NCBI RefSeq assembly: GCF_002270355.1
Contig: NZ_NJFZ01000009.1
Span: forward strand, 372,001-436,000
Direction of reading: 5' to 3'
Origin: Flectobacillus sp. BAB-3569
GTDB taxonomy: Bacteria > Bacteroidota > Bacteroidia > Cytophagales > Spirosomataceae
DNA length: 64,000 nt
Shown piece after piece: positions 61,513-64,000 of this stretch. Both the position numbers and the translations under genes were made by a program. The notes under the pieces were generated by a model that worked only from the letters and a program-made list of their open reading frames with translations, searched no databases and was not told the DNA's origin. The first letter of the stretch is position 1. Each line of letters starts with the position of its first letter.

Positions 61513-62036
61513 GGATAAATTACAATAGGAGTGCCAATTGGAACAGCATCGTATAATTCGTCTATTTCAGCGTTTTGAACAGCGATACAACCTAAAGTCC
61601 AATCAAACCAGCGATGAAATTTGCCTAAAAGTCCCATGTAATTTTTTAGTCCATGAATTTTAATTTCGCCTCCCGCTGGGCGGTGTAACTTTCGTGCGTG
61701 AGCTATATCTTTTGCGTTGGGGTAGGAGATACCTAAGTTTTTATAGTAATCACTGTGTGGGTTTTTGTCGTAAATGATATAGCTTCCTTCTGGGGTTTTT
61801 AAATCGCCCTCGTACTCTTTAGCACCGAGCGGTTGTCGGCCTAGTGCAATAGAATATGTTTTAAGGAGTTGCCCATCATAAAAAGCTAGTAATTGTCGCT
61901 TCGATTTGAATACAACTAGACTATCAATTTGAGCATTTTTCGGAAGTGGAGTTTCAGGTAAAAACTGATAAATTGCCAGCCCAAGAATAAGGACAGGCGT
62001 AAATATTCGAAAGATAATTTTGAGAGGATGAGTCAT
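61509..62036 (-). CDS. L,D-transpeptidase (YkuD) family protein
   Basis: 175 residues with an N-terminal membrane or signal segment (IFRIFTPVLILGLAIYQFL). The catalytic motif is KIHGLKNYMG, then TLGCIAVQNAEIDELYDAV, in which the conserved His and nucleophilic Cys are present. Family members form 3-3 cross-links in peptidoglycan or attach lipoproteins. It converges with the DUF2892-like gene, overlapping by 4 bases. Confidence 0.9.
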   Translation of the reverse strand: MTHPLKIIFRIFTPVLILGLAIYQFLPETPLPKNAQIDSLVVFKSKRQLLAFYDGQLLKTYSIALGRQPLGAKEYEGDLKTPEGSYIIYDKNPHSDYYKNLGISYPNAKDIAHARKLHRPAGGEIKIHGLKNYMGLLGKFHRWFDWTLGCIAVQNAEIDELYDAVPIGTPIVIYP

Positions 62037-62354
62037 AAGATTTTAGGATTTAGAGAGAGCAAAGAAGAATTTTGTTTACAAAGATAGTATACGAGGTTTC
62101 TGAGAGGATTGAAAAACAGCTATTTAAGTAGAAATATAGATATGTAGTTAGTAAACGGTCGGAGACAGAAATTTGTATGTGATTATATTTTGAAAAACTT
62201 GTGTTTTATAGTTTTGACTCTCTGAACATAGATTGTTAATGATATTATTTCCAAAACATGAATCATCCGTATTGAGTGATTTGTTATTGTGTGCATGAGT
62301 GATTGTTAAAATTTGTATTATAGGATGTACGTCTAAAACAGGATCCTAGTTTTC
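62037..62354. other. Gene-free region upstream of the YkuD gene
   Basis: Nothing recognisable apart from AT-rich sequence; the promoter of the L,D-transpeptidase gene should lie here on the minus strand. The rest of the gap to 62526 holds the terminator and repeats listed separately. Confidence 0.4.
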
Positions 62355-62396
62355 ATCAAAAAGCGGTCAGAAAATATTTTCCGACCGCTTTTTGAT
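62355..62396. terminator. Bidirectional terminator of the GCGGTC family
   Basis: ATCAAAAAGCGGTC (62355-62368) pairs with GACCGCTTTTTGAT (62383-62396). T runs on both sides. It is a third member of the repeated hairpin family. Confidence 0.85.
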
Positions 62397-62409
62397 GCTA
62401 AAATGCTTA

Positions 62410-62428
62410 AGACGCAATCATTGCGTCT
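62410..62428. repeat. Perfect 9-bp-arm palindrome AGACGCAAT-C-ATTGCGTCT
   Basis: The arms 62410-62418 and 62420-62428 are perfect complements, followed by CTAC. A degenerate half of the same element (ATTGCGTCTCTAC) occurs at 37251-37263. It is probably a dispersed genomic repeat. Confidence 0.6.
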
Positions 62429-62459
62429 CTACTGGTATATAAAAAATAATTATACCCGC

Positions 62460-62523
62460 ATTAAGCGCTAGGCTTTATGCGCTAAGCTAAAAGCCTAATG
62501 TCTAGGGCTTACGGCCTAAAGCC
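62460..62523. repeat. Degenerate GGCTTT/AAGCC repeat cluster
   Basis: TAGGCTTT (62469-62476) and AAAGCCTA (62490-62497) form an inverted pair, with further TAGGGCTTACGGCCTAAAGC text up to the M14 gene end. Confidence 0.5.
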
Positions 62524-62526
62524 TAC

Positions 62527-64000
62527 TTACAGAGTTCTACTTGTCAATCCACCTTTTTGACTGTCAACTTCTATTGTGGCTTTGTCAAGTTTACCTTTTA
62601 CAATCCAGCGAACTTTCACTGCGCTCATTCCTGAAATATTCGAAACTTCAATCGTTTGAGGCGTGTATTTTTGTTCTTTAGTCAAATTGATGTCTTCGTT
62701 TTCGACGATCATTCCAGCTACTACATTGGCATTTTTCAAAGAAATATAGTCTGGTCTTTCGATTTTATACTTCAAATCATGCGCTGAGTGAGTTGGAATA
62801 ACTTTAGAATTGGTCACCACTGCTGTTACTTCTGTAAAACCACCCGCTAAGGCTTTTTGACGAATTTCCGATACTTCTAATTTAGGCATTTGTGAGGCAT
62901 GTAACACCGTAAAAGCCATGTTGCGGTGAGCATCCTCTTCCAACATAAATCCTGGGTGATTTCGAGTGTAGTTTTTCTTTGGTCCACCTATTTCAATATC
63001 GCCATATTGCGGATGCTTGAATGGTTTCCAAGCTACATAAGCATCATTGAATAAGAGGTTTTTACTAAACTCCTCAAAATCATTGTTTTGTCCACGACCT
63101 TCCTCGCTTTGTTTTCCAAATAATTTATAAGAAGTAAATAATTCTGTTGAAAAAGTAAATACCCCACGACCAAGCGCAAGCCAGTCGATTTCGCCTCCGT
63201 AAACAGTGTATAGATCTTTGTAAATCACAAAGTACTTATATCCCGGATTGATTTTCTCACCAATTTTTCCAAAATAATCATACACTGCGCCGTCTTGAGG
63301 TACGTAAAATCCTGCGTCTTCCTCAGCCCCCGGACCACGTAAGAACATGCCTCCATTGTTGTGATAACTTTGCGCTCCAGCAATATTAGGGTGTGCATAT
63401 ACAAAGTTTTTGATATTGCGAGTCTCCGCCAAAGTGCCTGGGTGATACAAGGCTCCACGTTGAATGTAGTCTGGTTGCCAGTTCCAACCCCAGTCACGGT
63501 TTGGGTCATAATAGCCAATCAAATCTTCATTGACAGCACCATCGCCATCATTGTCGATGCCTTCATAACCTAACATTTCGTATTCTCCTTTTTCGTCTGG
63601 TTTGGCAGGAATCATACGCTGTGGATTATCGCAATCTACTTTCCAACGGCCATAAGGCGTTTTGCGGCGCATCATTACGATATTGCCATCGCCGTCGAGG
63701 TCATCAAATTTGTCTTCGTCTGCCTTGCCATCGCCGTCATCATCAAAAGCCAACATACCCGAACGAGGCGAATGTGGTGTGTTTGGATTTTTCAAGAAAT
63801 CCTCACGAGCATCTGGGTTGATAGTTGGAACAATGTAAAAGACTTTATCTTTCAACAGTTGTTTGATAAAATCTACCGAATTAAAACTTTCGGCCAAGTA
63901 CCAAGCTGTGTACATCGCCACTTCAGTGCCTTGAATCTCGTTTGAGTGGATATTGCCATCAATATAAAAGCCAGGTTTACGATCTACACTTCCAGACTTA
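62527..64000 (-). CDS. M14 zinc carboxypeptidase, 5' end outside window
   Basis: The gene enters from the right edge. Metal ligands are visible: HSNE in GNIHSNEIQGTE (63930-63970) and the second His in SYHNNGG. The catalytic Glu is probably in FSTELFTSYK. Two calcium-binding-like loops (DDDGDGKADEDKFDDLDGDG and DNDGDGAVNED) are inserted in the catalytic domain. A C-terminal beta domain follows. The start and signal peptide are not visible. Confidence 0.9.
   Translation of the reverse strand, partial: KSGSVDRKPGFYIDGNIHSNEIQGTEVAMYTAWYLAESFNSVDFIKQLLKDKVFYIVPTINPDAREDFLKNPNTPHSPRSGMLAFDDDGDGKADEDKFDDLDGDGNIVMMRRKTPYGRWKVDCDNPQRMIPAKPDEKGEYEMLGYEGIDNDGDGAVNEDLIGYYDPNRDWGWNWQPDYIQRGALYHPGTLAETRNIKNFVYAHPNIAGAQSYHNNGGMFLRGPGAEEDAGFYVPQDGAVYDYFGKIGEKINPGYKYFVIYKDLYTVYGGEIDWLALGRGVFTFSTELFTSYKLFGKQSEEGRGQNNDFEEFSKNLLFNDAYVAWKPFKHPQYGDIEIGGPKKNYTRNHPGFMLEEDAHRNMAFTVLHASQMPKLEVSEIRQKALAGGFTEVTAVVTNSKVIPTHSAHDLKYKIERPDYISLKNANVVAGMIVENEDINLTKEQKYTPQTIEVSNISGMSAVKVRWIVKGKLDKATIEVDSQKGGLTSRTL

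Overview
The window looks like a chromosomal segment of a low-GC member of the Bacteroidota, most likely order Cytophagales (a Spirosomaceae-type relative such as Flectobacillus or Arcicella is my guess, not a demonstration). The reasons are a type IX secretion plug protein, DUF3276, DUF4394, DUF5723 and DUF58 proteins, an FMN-binding glutamate-synthase-like protein, TlpA-type proteins with DUF4369-like N-termini, Bacteroidota promoter elements (TTTG then TAnnTTTG, best seen upstream of tRNA-Leu and pfkA), and a general lack of Shine-Dalgarno sequences. I saw no phage, insertion sequence or CRISPR array.

Layout. 1-2794 (minus): pheA, cut by the window edge, and parE. 3132-17664 (plus): a surface-polysaccharide locus. 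It contains a Wza-like SLBB export protein, a Wzz-like chain-length protein that is frameshifted here, an ABC exporter (Wzm/Wzt with a glycan-binding C-terminal domain), a DegT aminotransferase, a GT-C-like membrane protein, WbqC, a NeuD-like acyltransferase, a methyltransferase, a cytosolic five-bladed-propeller protein, a PhyH dioxygenase and a GT2 glycosyltransferase. 17859-23106: two secreted GH78 rhamnosidase-type enzymes, possibly acting on rhamnose-containing glycans. 23287-33769: mixed genes, including a frameshifted 'asparagine synthetase B'-type gene, a MacB-like permease, tRNA-Leu(CAA), a duplicated DUF4394 lipoprotein, an outer-membrane protein and pfkA. 34215-44085: two tandem TlpA-like thioredoxins, DUF58, RlpA, DUF3276, ychF, an OmpA lipoprotein and the T9SS plug protein. 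44178-50427 (minus): ABC-F, an FMN reductase, a Crp regulator, the glutamate-synthase-like protein, DUF502 and a small secreted protein. 50539-57021: an Ldh-type dehydrogenase, MltG joined in frame to a thioesterase, YihY, YciO, MlaE and an SDR enzyme. 57048-57488: a striking hairpin repeat array. 57562-64000: tsaE, alanine dehydrogenase, a class II Fic protein with a small unknown partner, a Crp regulator, a small membrane protein, an L,D-transpeptidase and an M14 carboxypeptidase cut by the window edge.

Most noteworthy. (1) Three independent gene anomalies (split wzz, split asparagine-synthetase-like gene, fused mltG-thioesterase) are each repaired by adding one A to an A run, which points to a shared sequencing or assembly artefact or to slippage. 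(2) The array at 57048-57488 consists of about four 76-bp units, each with one or two hairpins, followed by a second hairpin family. (3) The polysaccharide locus encodes a cytosolic propeller protein and a PhyH oxygenase whose roles are not obvious.

Family names are from memory of sequence signatures; no database search was run.
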